DNA from: Clostridioides mangenotii TR
GTDB taxonomy: Bacteria; Bacillota; Clostridia; Peptostreptococcales; Peptostreptococcaceae
Direction of reading: 5' to 3'
Length of the DNA stretch: 41,607 nt
Assembly: GCF_000498755.1 (NCBI RefSeq)
Contig: NZ_AXUS01000024.1
Location: 10,681-52,287, forward strand
Made by a program: the position numbers and the translations under genes. The notes under the pieces are model-generated. The model was not told the origin of the DNA, did no database searches, and saw only the letters and a program-made list of their open reading frames with translations. Shown here piece after piece: positions 25,073 to 32,896 of the stretch (position 1 is its first letter; every line of letters starts with the position of its first letter).

Positions 25073-25384
25073 ATGATTTATATAGAAATAAATTCACAAA
25101 ATGAAGTTACAACAACACATCTTTATCCTTTTGATAAAAAATACGGATATGGTAAAAGTAAAGAAGAACTTGAAAAAACAGGAATATTTGTAGAATCAAT
25201 TCCGGAAGCTGAAAGAATTGAGGGTAAAGATTCTATATTAAAATATGATCCAAATACAAAAACATTATATTATGATTATATTGAAAATACGGAAGCTGTA
25301 AATAAAGAAAAAATAGACTTTCTAGAAAAACAAGTTGCAGATCTAACATTCATGATAATGCAACTACAAGGAGGTACTAACTAA
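25073..25384 (+). CDS. Small tail-fibre-associated protein
   Basis: 103 aa. Opening IYIEINSQNEVTTTHLYPFD and the last 30 residues form a helix (EKIDFLEKQVADLTFMIMQL) likely to be a coiled coil. Proteins of this shape sit between the fibre and the XkdX gene in many PBSX-like phages and may be fibre chaperones or trimeric caps. AAGGAGG start; the stop overlaps the next ATG. Confidence 0.7.
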   Translation: MIYIEINSQNEVTTTHLYPFDKKYGYGKSKEELEKTGIFVESIPEAERIEGKDSILKYDPNTKTLYYDYIENTEAVNKEKIDFLEKQVADLTFMIMQLQGGTN

Positions 25385-25521
25385 TGAATTGGTATTTTAA
25401 TATAAATTACTTCTATAACAATAAGTTATGGACGATATCACAAGTCAAATTAGCAGTAGATTTAAATAAGATAACAGAAACAGAATATAAGGAAATAACT
25501 AGCGAGGACTATACAAAGTAG
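25384..25521 (+). CDS. xkdX: XkdX family small protein
   Basis: 45 aa: MNWYFNINYFYNNKLWTISQ then VKLAVDLNKITETEYKEIT. The pattern W-Y-x-x-I-x-x-F-Y-x-x-x-L-W-T-x-x-x-V-x-x-A-V-x-x-x-K-I-T-x-x-x-Y is diagnostic of XkdX. Start ATG overlaps the previous stop (TAATG). Its last codons lie inside the following terminator hairpin. Role in the tail is not known. Confidence 0.88.
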   Translation: MNWYFNINYFYNNKLWTISQVKLAVDLNKITETEYKEITSEDYTK

Positions 25522-25531
25522 TCTTTTTTTA
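25507..25531 (+). terminator. Terminator closing the structural operon
   Basis: GACTA / TAGTC hairpin with a seven-nt loop that contains the end of the XkdX gene, followed by seven T. Confidence 0.75.
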
Positions 25532-25879
25532 TTGCATAAAAGTAATTAAAGTGAATATAATAATATTGTTCATGGTTATTTGAATTTTCCTTTATGGCTA
25601 ATTTATAGAAAAACACCTTGATATAATCGAAATGAATATATCTCATTAAATTGATACACCTCAGGAAAGAGGTGTTTTTTCTTTGAAATTATTTATTAAA
25701 TTGGAACTAAAAATGGTTTGAATTAATATATTGTATTAGCACTAAGTAAATAATCACCTCTTAATTATATAGTGCTAACTAGATTATTATATTTATTGAA
25801 TTTAAAGAGCATCTACAATTATTGTAGGTGCTTTTTTATTACAAATTTAGGGATAGAATTATTTCAAATGGAGGTACTT
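25532..25879. other. Non-coding spacer between tail and lysis modules
   Basis: No credible gene on either strand. It holds a TATAAT box at 25622-25627 followed 30 nt later by a terminator (ACACCTC / GAGGTGT, 25655-25681), which could yield a very short RNA. A second terminator (AGCATCTACA / TGTAGGTGCT plus T-run, 25807-25833) precedes the lysis genes. The rest is AT-rich. Confidence 0.55.
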
Positions 25880-26125
25880 ATGGAAGATTTCGTTGCACAA
25901 TTTATCAATGTGGGTGCAATTGGTGTTATAGCATATGTATTATTTAAAAATACGTTAGAAGAAAAGAAACAGGATCGAGATTTATACAGAAAAAGTGTAA
26001 ATACATTTACGGAGACTTCAAAACAATACGCTGATAGTATTCAGAACTTAAGTTTACGTATGGAGAATGTAGAAGAAGGAAACGAGAGGATCGAAAATAA
26101 ACTTGATAAAGTTTTAAATAAATAG
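25880..26125 (+). CDS. BhlA/UviB-type holin-like protein
   Basis: 81 aa from ATG 25880 (GGAGG at 25870; a longer frame from 25772 would read through a terminator). One N-terminal membrane segment (FINVGAIGVIAYVLFKNTL), then a charged coiled-coil tail (LRMENVEEGNERIENKLDKV). This is the shape of the bacteriocin/holin-like BhlA family. It probably helps permeabilise the membrane with the holin that follows 13 nt later. Confidence 0.87.
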   Translation: MEDFVAQFINVGAIGVIAYVLFKNTLEEKKQDRDLYRKSVNTFTETSKQYADSIQNLSLRMENVEEGNERIENKLDKVLNK

Positions 26126-26138
26126 AAGGGGTGATTTT

Positions 26139-26384
26139 ATGGATATTATGAGTTTTATACCAGAACAGTTAATGATAATAGTAGTAACACTAAACGTACT
26201 AGGATTTGCATGTAAGAGTATTCCTAAATTTGACGATAGATATATACCTATTACTTTATTGGCAATAGGTATTATATTTAGTATTTTCTTAGTTGGATTC
26301 AATGTTACATCTATAATGCAAGGTATATTATGTTGGGGTGTAGCTATAGGCGTAAACCAAACATACAAGCAGTTTAAACAATAG
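26139..26384 (+). CDS. Phage holin (superfamily V type)
   Basis: 81 aa with three hydrophobic stretches: EQLMIIVVTLNVLGFACKSI, YIPITLLAIGIIFSIFLVGF and IMQGILCWGVAIGVNQTYKQ. The 'DDRYIPI-x-LL-x-x-GI' and 'QGIL-x-x-x-A-x-G-x-NQ-x-YKQ' blocks are typical of the Hol44/5_2 holin family. It opens the membrane at the set time so that the endolysin can reach the wall. RBS AGGGGTGA. Confidence 0.9.
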   Translation: MDIMSFIPEQLMIIVVTLNVLGFACKSIPKFDDRYIPITLLAIGIIFSIFLVGFNVTSIMQGILCWGVAIGVNQTYKQFKQ

Positions 26385-26401
26385 ATAAGGGGTGATAACG
26401 T

Positions 26402-27274
26402 ATGATTAAATTTAACAGCTTAGCAATACACGGTGGACATGGCTTAGATGGTAAACCTGGTTCTGGTGCTGTAGGTGTTGTATATAATGGATCTAACACG
26501 GTAATTACGAAGGAAAGTACACAAGATAGATTAGTAGTTAAATATATAAAGGAATACGCAAAACCATATGCAAATAAAATATATGATTGTACTGTAGACA
26601 ATGGAACAAGCCAAAATGATATATTAAATAAATTAGTGGCCAAGCATAATGAAGTAAATGCAGATATTAATTTAAGTATACATTTTAATTGCGGCGCAAA
26701 GGATGAAAGAGGTAACGGACGCACAACAGGCGTGGAAGTGCTAGTTTATAATCCTAATACTACTAACCCAGAAGCGGATAGAATATGCAAGAGCATAGAA
26801 AAATTAGGATTTAAAAATAGAGGTTTGAAAAACGGAAGCGGTAAGGCAGTAATAAAGAATACTAAAAAGAAAATGTTACTTGTTGAATGTTGCTTCCTTG
26901 ATGATCTGGACGACATAAAATTGTATGATGCAAAGTCTATGGCCAAAGCAATTGTAGAAGGACTATTTGATGTTAAGATAGGCGAAGATGTTGCAACTCC
27001 ACCAGCTTCACAGACATACGACAATGCAATAATCTATAGTGGAGATAGAGACAAAGCAGTTGCTATTATAATGAAGGAGTTCTTACCAAATTCTACTATA
27101 GTAGAAATAGCAGACTATAAAGGTCATACCACAGAAAACGTATATACTATAGGCGGTGGAGCTAGTAACAACATAGGTAAGTTTGGGGGACATGTTACTA
27201 AGTTTGTAGGTAATAATTTTAAAGAAACATATAGAAAAGTGGTTGAATGGTTGGAGAATAGAAAATTGATGTAG
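26402..27274 (+). CDS. Endolysin, N-acetylmuramoyl-L-alanine amidase (Amidase_3) with CD27L-like C-terminal domain
   Basis: 290 aa. The amidase part (1 to about 190) has the zinc ligands H13 in HGGHG, E38 in TKEST, H94 in LSIHFN, and the catalytic E162 in LLVECCF. It cuts the bond between muramic acid and the stem peptide. Residues from about 205 (YDNAIIYSGDRDKAVAIIM ... VYTIGGGASNNIGKFGG) resemble the C-terminal domain of clostridial endolysins such as CD27L and CTP1L. Those use an internal start to make this domain alone; I find no in-frame ATG/GTG/TTG with a ribosome site here. RBS AAGGGGTGATAAC. Confidence 0.9.
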   Translation: MIKFNSLAIHGGHGLDGKPGSGAVGVVYNGSNTVITKESTQDRLVVKYIKEYAKPYANKIYDCTVDNGTSQNDILNKLVAKHNEVNADINLSIHFNCGAKDERGNGRTTGVEVLVYNPNTTNPEADRICKSIEKLGFKNRGLKNGSGKAVIKNTKKKMLLVECCFLDDLDDIKLYDAKSMAKAIVEGLFDVKIGEDVATPPASQTYDNAIIYSGDRDKAVAIIMKEFLPNSTIVEIADYKGHTTENVYTIGGGASNNIGKFGGHVTKFVGNNFKETYRKVVEWLENRKLM

Positions 27275-27283
27275 ATAAGTAAA

Positions 27284-27312
27284 GGGTAGCTTAATTGCTA
27301 CCCTTATTTTTT
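27284..27312 (+). terminator. Terminator after the endolysin gene
   Basis: GGGTAGC / GCTACCC, 7 bp, loop TTAATT, then TTATTTTTT. End of the lytic operon. Confidence 0.88.
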
Positions 27313-27316
27313 ATTT

Positions 27317-27699
27317 TTATATAGTAATATTGAATCTGAACTTAAAATAATCTAAGATTTCTTTAATATTAGAAAAATCTTTCTTTTCAATTGTACTTTC
27401 CTCATATTCTGTATATAACCTATATACGTTATCTTCATATCTAAAGCATATAGTTGAATTTGGAAAACTTTTTTATTTGAATCAATTGTTCTTAACAAAT
27501 AAAAATAATCATCAACGCTAGCGTCATATGAAAAAATAACATTTATATTGTTTTTACTTGCGTGTATATCGAAATGATCAACCGCAGAAATGTGATACCC
27601 ATTCTCGCTTAGATATTTGTGAAAGTCTTCAAATATTTTGAGACTTGGTTCTAAATAAAACTCCTCTTTTGCTAAGTCATACGCCAATCCTTTTAACAT
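27317..27699 (-). pseudogene. Reverse-strand hypothetical gene with a frameshift in a poly-T tract
   Basis: Starting at 27699 (MLKGLAYDLAKEEFYLEPSL), the frame continues to 27352 as a 115-aa protein, but its end (KVQLKRKIFLILKKS) looks like out-of-frame sequence. Shifting the frame at the six-T run 27469-27474 gives a more natural continuation: FPNSTICFRYEDNVYRLYTE, then YEESTIEKKDFSNIKEIL, ending FKFRFNITI with TAA at 27317-27319. One missing A in the mRNA run explains it. It is either a broken gene, a phase-variable one, or a sequencing error. No family recognised. RBS AAGAGGGATATT. Confidence 0.65.
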
Positions 27700-27793
27700 A
27701 ATATCCCTCTTTTCTTTAGTTATTTCTTTAAATTATACATAATTTGGACTGCAATTTATGTCACATTTTGTAATATTTCTATAGTTATTTTAT

Positions 27794-27847
27794 TTGACTA
27801 GAATAATCTAGCATGGAACATACTATTAAATGAGGTGATAGTATAGT
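27794..27847 (+). promoter_or_regulatory. Ligase gene control region with a palindrome
   Basis: TTGACT at 27794-27799 is followed by the palindrome CTAGA-ATAA-TCTAG (27798-27811) and a half-site GAAC at 27816. The ribosome site is GAGGTGATAG at 27831. The -10 is unclear. The palindrome is a possible operator. Confidence 0.35.
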
Positions 27848-28789
27848 ATGGATATATTCGATGAAAAGGGAATTAAACCGATGTTGATAGCAGAAATGCA
27901 AGAAGCGTTTGACTCTTCTGATTATATATTTGAATTAAAATTAGATGGAATTAGATGTATAGCATATCTAGATAAAGATAGTACAGATTTAAGAAACAAA
28001 AGAGATTTTAAGTTGATACCAAGGTTTCCAGAACTAGACCAGCTACATAGATATGTTAATGAAAAGTGCATACTTGATGGTGAATTAATAGCCATGAATA
28101 ACGGAGTACCAGACTTTTACGAGTTACAAAGAAGAACTTTATTAAGCGACCCTTTCAAAATGCAACTATCTGCAAGGAAGTATCCAGTATCTTTTATAGC
28201 GTACGATATCATATATTATAAGGACAAGTTAGTTACAGACTTACCTTTAATTGAACGAAAGAAGTTATTAGAGAAGACAGTAAATGAAATGGATAGATTT
28301 GCGATATCTAGATATATAGAAGAAAAAGGGAAAGCCTTATATCAAGTAGCTGAACAACAGAAACTAGAAGGGATAGTCGCTAAAGAAAAGAACAGTAAAT
28401 ATTGGTTTGATAAGAAGAGTAGAGACTGGATTAAGATAAAATACATGAAGGATGAAGATTTTGTCGTGTGTGGTTATATATTAAAAGAGAACAATATGAC
28501 TAGTTTAATAATAGCCCAATATAATGAAGCAAACGAGTTGATATATAAAGGACATGTAACTTTAGGTGTTAGCCTTAGAAAACTCAATCAGTATAAATAT
28601 AAAAAAGCTAGTAATCCACCTATTAAGTATGTACCTAGTGGTTCAGGAAATGAGGATGCTGTATGGATAGAGCCTACCTTAGTTGCTACTGTGGAATACA
28701 TGCCGAACGATCGAGGTTCGCTAAGGCAACCTGTTTTGAAAGGTATTAGAGAAGATAAATTGCCAAATGAGTGTAAAGAGCTAGAGTAA
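27848..28789 (+). CDS. ATP-dependent DNA ligase (LigD ligase-domain-like)
   Basis: 313 aa. Nucleotidyltransferase motifs: I, KLDGIR with the AMP-accepting K31; III, IAYDIIYYKDK; IV, LEGIVAKEK; V, DWIKIKYMKDEDFVVCGYI. The C-terminal OB domain follows (LIYKGHVTLGVSLRKLNQYK ... VEYMPNDRGSLRQPVLKGI). It seals nicks with ATP, unlike the NAD-dependent host LigA. The overall shape is that of the ligase domain of LigD without polymerase or nuclease. Next to a translesion polymerase, it suggests a repair module. A hairpin terminator overlaps its stop codon. Confidence 0.9.
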   Translation: MDIFDEKGIKPMLIAEMQEAFDSSDYIFELKLDGIRCIAYLDKDSTDLRNKRDFKLIPRFPELDQLHRYVNEKCILDGELIAMNNGVPDFYELQRRTLLSDPFKMQLSARKYPVSFIAYDIIYYKDKLVTDLPLIERKKLLEKTVNEMDRFAISRYIEEKGKALYQVAEQQKLEGIVAKEKNSKYWFDKKSRDWIKIKYMKDEDFVVCGYILKENNMTSLIIAQYNEANELIYKGHVTLGVSLRKLNQYKYKKASNPPIKYVPSGSGNEDAVWIEPTLVATVEYMPNDRGSLRQPVLKGIREDKLPNECKELE

Positions 28790-28806
28790 ACACTAGCTCT
28801 TTTTTA
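28777..28806 (+). terminator. Terminator overlapping the ligase stop codon
   Basis: AGAGCTAG (28777-28784) / CTAGCTCT (28793-28800) and a T-run. Confidence 0.85.
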
Positions 28807-28845
28807 ATACATAAATTACCTGTATTATTTCACTCATTTAATGAA

Positions 28846-28877
28846 TATAATAGAACATAAGTTCAGAACAACAGTTC
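28846..28877 (+). promoter_or_regulatory. Two LexA-type operators over the polymerase promoter
   Basis: GAAC-ATAA-GTTC (28853-28864) and GAAC-AACA-GTTC (28866-28877) are both perfect GAAC-N4-GTTC palindromes, the LexA box of Gram-positive bacteria. They sit directly after a TATAAT -10 box (28846-28851). SOS induction on DNA damage is the expected outcome. Confidence 0.85.
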
Positions 28878-28896
28878 TGTTATATGAGGTGATTTT

Positions 28897-30135
28897 ATGG
28901 AAAGAGTTATACTACATTCAGATATGAACAACTTTTACGCTAGTGTGGAATGCTTGTATAATCCATCATTACGAGATAAACCTCTAGCAGTTAGTCCACA
29001 GGGAGATAGTAAATATGGTATTATACTAGCGAAAAACTACAAAGCTAAAAAATATAAGGTTCAAACTGGGGATCCAATTTGGCAAGCCAAGCAAAAATGT
29101 CCTAATTTAGTGATTGTCCCAGCAAACTATCATCAGTATCTTAGATTTTCAAGATTGGCAATAGATGTATATAAAGACTATACAGACAAAATTGAGAGTT
29201 TCGGACTAGATGAATGTTGGCTTGATGTTACAGAGAGTACAAAACTATTCGGCGACGGAGAGACTATAGCCAATCAAATTAGAGGTAGAGTAAAGAAGGA
29301 ACTAGGGATTACTGCATCTGTAGGAGTTAGCTTTAATAAGATATTTGCGAAATTGGGTAGTGATATGAAAAAGCCAGATGCTACTACAGTTATATTAAAG
29401 GAAAACTTTAAAGATAAAGTATGGAACTTGCCTGTTGAGGATTTGCTTAACGTTGGGCGAGCTACTAAAAAGAAATTCTTAAAATACAACATAAACACTA
29501 TAGGAGATTTGGCAAATACAAAGCCAGAGTTTTTAAAGAAGACATTAGGTAAAAGAGGTGTAGAACTTTGGAGTTTTGCAAATGGATATGATAATTCTCC
29601 AGTAAGCTTTTACAACTCTAGTACAGACATAAAGAGTATAGGTAACTCTATAACACTAAAAAGGAATCTAACAACAGATGAAGAAGTGAAAATTGTACTA
29701 TATAAACTAACAGAGAGTGTAACAGAGAGGCTTAGAAAGCATGGATTTGTATGTAGTACAGTACAAATAACGATAAGAGACGAGACATTATCGTCATATG
29801 AGAGACAAGGACAACTTATTGTCCCTTGTCACACAACAAACGAGCTATTTAATAAGGCTTTTGAGCTGTTCAAAATACATCATCAACCTTTTATACCTGT
29901 GAGAAAGTTAGGAGTAAGAGCGTGTAATTTATCTACATCTAACTATGTACAATTGAGCTTTGGAGATAATTTTAAAGAAATAGAGAAGCACGAAAAGATA
30001 GATAATACTATAGATAAGCTTAGATATAGATTTGGCCATTATGCAGTACAAAGGGGGATCTCATTGGTTGACACAGAATTATCGCATATAAATCCCACGG
30101 AAGATCATGTAATACATCCTACAGCATATAGATAA
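28897..30135 (+). CDS. Y-family translesion DNA polymerase (DinB/UvrX-like)
   Basis: 412 aa. Catalytic acids: D9 in HSDMNNFYASVE and D105-E106 in GLDECWLDVT. Then the helix-hairpin-helix region (LPVEDLLNVGRATKKKFLKY, INTIGDLANTKPEFLKKTLG) and the little-finger domain (TLKRNLTTDEEVKIVLYKLT). The C-terminal end binds elsewhere; a QLSFGD motif (VQLSFGD, near residue 350) is a likely beta-clamp box. It copies damaged DNA at low fidelity. Two LexA boxes control it. RBS GAGGTGATTTT. A damaged copy of its last third occurs at 32186-32447. Confidence 0.93.
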   Translation: MERVILHSDMNNFYASVECLYNPSLRDKPLAVSPQGDSKYGIILAKNYKAKKYKVQTGDPIWQAKQKCPNLVIVPANYHQYLRFSRLAIDVYKDYTDKIESFGLDECWLDVTESTKLFGDGETIANQIRGRVKKELGITASVGVSFNKIFAKLGSDMKKPDATTVILKENFKDKVWNLPVEDLLNVGRATKKKFLKYNINTIGDLANTKPEFLKKTLGKRGVELWSFANGYDNSPVSFYNSSTDIKSIGNSITLKRNLTTDEEVKIVLYKLTESVTERLRKHGFVCSTVQITIRDETLSSYERQGQLIVPCHTTNELFNKAFELFKIHHQPFIPVRKLGVRACNLSTSNYVQLSFGDNFKEIEKHEKIDNTIDKLRYRFGHYAVQRGISLVDTELSHINPTEDHVIHPTAYR

Positions 30136-30203
30136 TATAATTGTAAATATTTTCCTATATTATTGATATAAATGAAAGTATATTTTACATTGGAGGGCTT
30201 ATT
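30026..30203 (+). repeat. Direct repeat, copy 1 (end of polymerase gene and downstream flank)
   Basis: About 178 nt nearly identical to 32338-32515; one mismatch seen (TTGGTTG versus TTAGTTG). Homology ends sharply at GGCTTATT, after which the two copies continue differently. Confidence 0.9.
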
Positions 30204-30221
30204 ATAGCTTTATTTTACTAG

Positions 30222-30275
30222 TATAAGAGTATAGTATGGATATATTTGATGAAAAGGAATTAAACCTATGTTAAG
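30222..30275 (+). pseudogene. Broken copy of the ligase gene start (stub B)
   Basis: ATGGATATATTTGATGAAAA at 30237 matches the ligase start with one change. A one-base deletion then shifts the frame, so it reads MDIFDEKELNLC and stops. It stays alike as far as ATGTTAAG and then becomes unrelated. The upstream part also resembles the ligase leader. Confidence 0.8.
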
Positions 30276-30307
30276 GTGTGGTTGAAGGTTGTTTTAGAGA
30301 TAAAAAT

Positions 30308-30341
30308 AAAGCCAAATGACGGAATATCTTTTGGCTTTTTA
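30308..30341. terminator. Hairpin terminator after stub B
   Basis: AAAGCCAAA / TTTGGCTTT, 9 bp, loop about 13 nt, T-run on the + strand. On the other strand it lies after the ferritin-like gene and may serve it too. Confidence 0.75.
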
Positions 30342-30361
30342 GAAACGGAATATGGAGCAAC

Positions 30362-30823
30362 TTAATCATTCAAGCTTGCAGTAATAAAATTATATAAACT
30401 TGCATGCCTTATTTTGTCAGATATAATGATATAAATTAAGTCTCTATAACTAAGATTAGGCATTCCGAACATAATGAGTCTGTATTTCTGGATGCCCTCT
30501 AACGCTCTGATATATTCCGCCATAATTTCAATTTTAAAGTCTTCAGGTTGAGCAAATTCTCTTTCCACTATATTTACAACATTTCCTGTAAGTTCATAAT
30601 ATATATTTTTTAAGATTCTATTATGATTAATCCTATCTTGATGTATAGTTTCAAGGATATTCCTTATTCGATCACTCTGTCCTGGAGTAAATTCAGACTC
30701 TGGAATATTGTCAATTAACCATTGGTAATATCTATTAATTATCTCCTCGGATTCTACGGAGTTTCCTATTGTGTATATTGCATTTTCTAATTGAACAGGA
30801 CTTGGGTAATTGTCTTCATTCAT
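30362..30823 (-). CDS. Ferritin-like domain protein (possibly degenerate)
   Basis: 153 aa from ATG 30823 (MNEDNYPSPV; AGGAGGTCCATT upstream). The longer frame from 30871 has no ribosome site. Two pairs of long helices with the spacing of ferritin-like/rubrerythrin-related proteins: ILETIHQDRINHNRILKNIY followed by YELTG, and EIMAEYIRALEGIQKYRLIM, closed by IISDKIRHASLYNFI. Several of the usual metal-binding glutamates are replaced (Q, D, N), so iron binding is doubtful. Proteins of this kind in clostridia are often spore or stress associated. It is divergent to the phage genes. Confidence 0.6.
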   Translation of the reverse strand: MNEDNYPSPVQLENAIYTIGNSVESEEIINRYYQWLIDNIPESEFTPGQSDRIRNILETIHQDRINHNRILKNIYYELTGNVVNIVEREFAQPEDFKIEIMAEYIRALEGIQKYRLIMFGMPNLSYRDLIYIIISDKIRHASLYNFITASLND

Positions 30824-30931
30824 AATGGACCTCCTATATGTTTTACTATAGATATATGTTCTAATTAACATTTATGATACATAAATGAACTTAGTTGATA
30901 TCACATTACATTATTGATCATACAACTTATT

Positions 30932-30985
30932 GGAAGGTGATAGTATGGATATATTCGATGAAAAAGGATTAAACCAATGTTAAGT
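30932..30985 (+). pseudogene. Broken copy of the ligase gene start (stub C)
   Basis: GGAAGGTGATAGT then ATGGATATATTCGATGAAAA (30945), identical to the ligase start for its first 20 nt. It reads MDIFDEKGLNQC and stops. Like stub B it has lost one base and ends its similarity after ATGTTAAG, so B and C share a damaged ancestor. Confidence 0.8.
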
Positions 30986-31021
30986 GGGAGATTAAAGTGA
31001 TATTATGACTTATTAAAGCAA

Positions 31022-31061
31022 GAAAGAGAGGTACTGTTAGACGAAAAAGTACCCCTCTTTC
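31022..31061. terminator. Strong hairpin, terminator-like on both strands
   Basis: GAAAGAGAGGTACT / AGTACCCCTCTTTC, 13 of 14 pairs, loop of 12 nt. It separates stub C from the bclA 3' side. Confidence 0.7.
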
Positions 31062-31158
31062 ATGTATAGCATTTTTCTGTTAATAGATAATCTATCTATA
31101 AGAACATCTATAAAAATCAGTTTAATATAATATTAAAACAATTTATATGCCTATTTTA

Positions 31159-32088
<930 letters not shown>

Positions 32089-32128
32089 TCACTACCTTCA
32101 TATAAAATTAGAGCTAATGCTCTATTAA

Positions 32129-32155
32129 TATTCTATGATTAATTTGTTATTTTGT
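32129..32155 (-). promoter_or_regulatory. SigK-like promoter of bclA
   Basis: On the reverse strand, AC (32155-32154), 16 nt, then CATAGAATA (32137-32129), matching the mother-cell AC-N16-CATANNNTA pattern. It is 47 nt before the ATG. Late-sporulation expression is inferred. Confidence 0.6.
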
Positions 32156-32185
32156 TATAAATATCTGTTAATTCATTATTATCTA

Positions 32186-32447
32186 GAAATGAAATATTTG
32201 ATAAAGCATATCAATTGTTCATGATACATCATTAACCTTTTAAACCTCTGTTAGAAAGTTAGGAGTAAGAGTTGGAGATAATTTTAAAGAAATAGAGAAA
32301 CACGAAAAGATAGATAATACTAAAGATAGACTTCGTTATAGATTTGGCCATTATGCAGTACAAAGGGGGATCTCATTAGTTGACACAGAATTATCGCATA
32401 TAAATCCCACGGAAGATCATGTAATACATCCTACAGCATATAGATAA
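32186..32447 (+). pseudogene. Broken 3' third of the translesion polymerase gene
   Basis: Aligns with 29842-30135. The first part is diverged and contains stops, and about 40 nt are missing (the segment coding RACNLSTSNYVQLS). The last 110 nt before the stop are almost identical to the intact gene. Divergence falls from left to right, as expected if recombination or conversion has recently reset the right side. Confidence 0.9.
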
Positions 32448-32515
32448 TATAATTGTAAATATTTTCCTATATTATTGATATAAATGAAAGTATATTTTAC
32501 ATTGGAGGGCTTATT
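32338..32515 (+). repeat. Direct repeat, copy 2
   Basis: Partner of 30026-30203. Together they enclose the ferritin-like/bclA segment in about 2.3 kb; recombination between them would delete it. Confidence 0.9.
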
Positions 32516-32582
32516 GTTAGATATAGGAGCAATAACAGAAGGCGAATCTGACTCTAAGAAAAAAGAGTTGTTAAATATATAA
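32514..32582 (+). CDS. Short ORF after the polymerase fragment (22 aa)
   Basis: TTG 32514 behind GGAGGG. It reads (M)LDIGAITEGESDSKKKELL then NI and stops. It lies where a gene downstream of the ancestral polymerase would start; may be a remnant. No family. Confidence 0.35.
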   Translation: MLDIGAITEGESDSKKKELLNI

Positions 32583-32618
32583 AAAAGGATTCATGGATAT
32601 CCAGGATTATACACATAA

Positions 32619-32655
32619 AAAAGAGACCTTAATTAGTTTAGTTGGTCTCTTTTTA
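32619..32655 (+). terminator. Terminator at the prophage right end
   Basis: AAAAGAGACC / GGTCTCTTTT, 10 bp, followed by T-rich sequence. Confidence 0.8.
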
Positions 32656-32675
32656 TTTGCCACCAATTTGCCACC
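32655..32675. other. Paired direct repeats resembling integrase arm sites; probable attR side
   Basis: ATTTGCCACC at 32655-32664 and again at 32666-32675, an 11-bp period. Tandem TTTGCCACC/GGTGGCAAA boxes are commonly seen beside tyrosine-integrase attachment sites of Firmicutes elements. They separate phage-like from host-like sequence here. The core itself cannot be defined without attL, which lies outside the window. Confidence 0.5.
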
Positions 32676-32884
32676 CTAAAAAATTAAGTTTAGAATATAT
32701 ACTATATTATTCTATAGTTCGATTTATTTAAGTTGATGACTTTAAATACAGTTTTCCGAGGTATTAATTGCATTTAAAATATATTCTATAGTTGATTATA
32801 AGATAGTAGGCAATTAAATATATAGATTAATTATAACCTATTGGCCAATTTGATAAAAGACTTTTATTAAAGTTTGTTTTATTA

Positions 32885-32890
32885 TATAAT
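32885..32890 (+). promoter_or_regulatory. -10 box of the structured RNA
   Basis: TATAAT, 7 nt before the expected start at about 32897. The -35 is weak. Confidence 0.5.
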
Positions 32891-32896
32891 GTTATT

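Larger units (their letters stand above)
30824..31158. other. Mosaic spacer between the ferritin-like and bclA genes
   Basis: It holds the ferritin-like gene's leader, ligase stub C (30932-30985) and a strong hairpin (31022-31061). The 31062-31158 part is AT-rich with no gene seen. Confidence 0.6.

Noticed and set aside
25622-25681. Type I toxin-antitoxin locus in the spacer before the lysis genes
   Set aside because: A short RNA is conceivable, but no small hydrophobic toxin frame with a ribosome site is present on either strand.
27816-27827. LexA box in front of the ligase gene
   Set aside because: Only one half-site (GAAC) is present; the other half does not match GTTC/GTTT.
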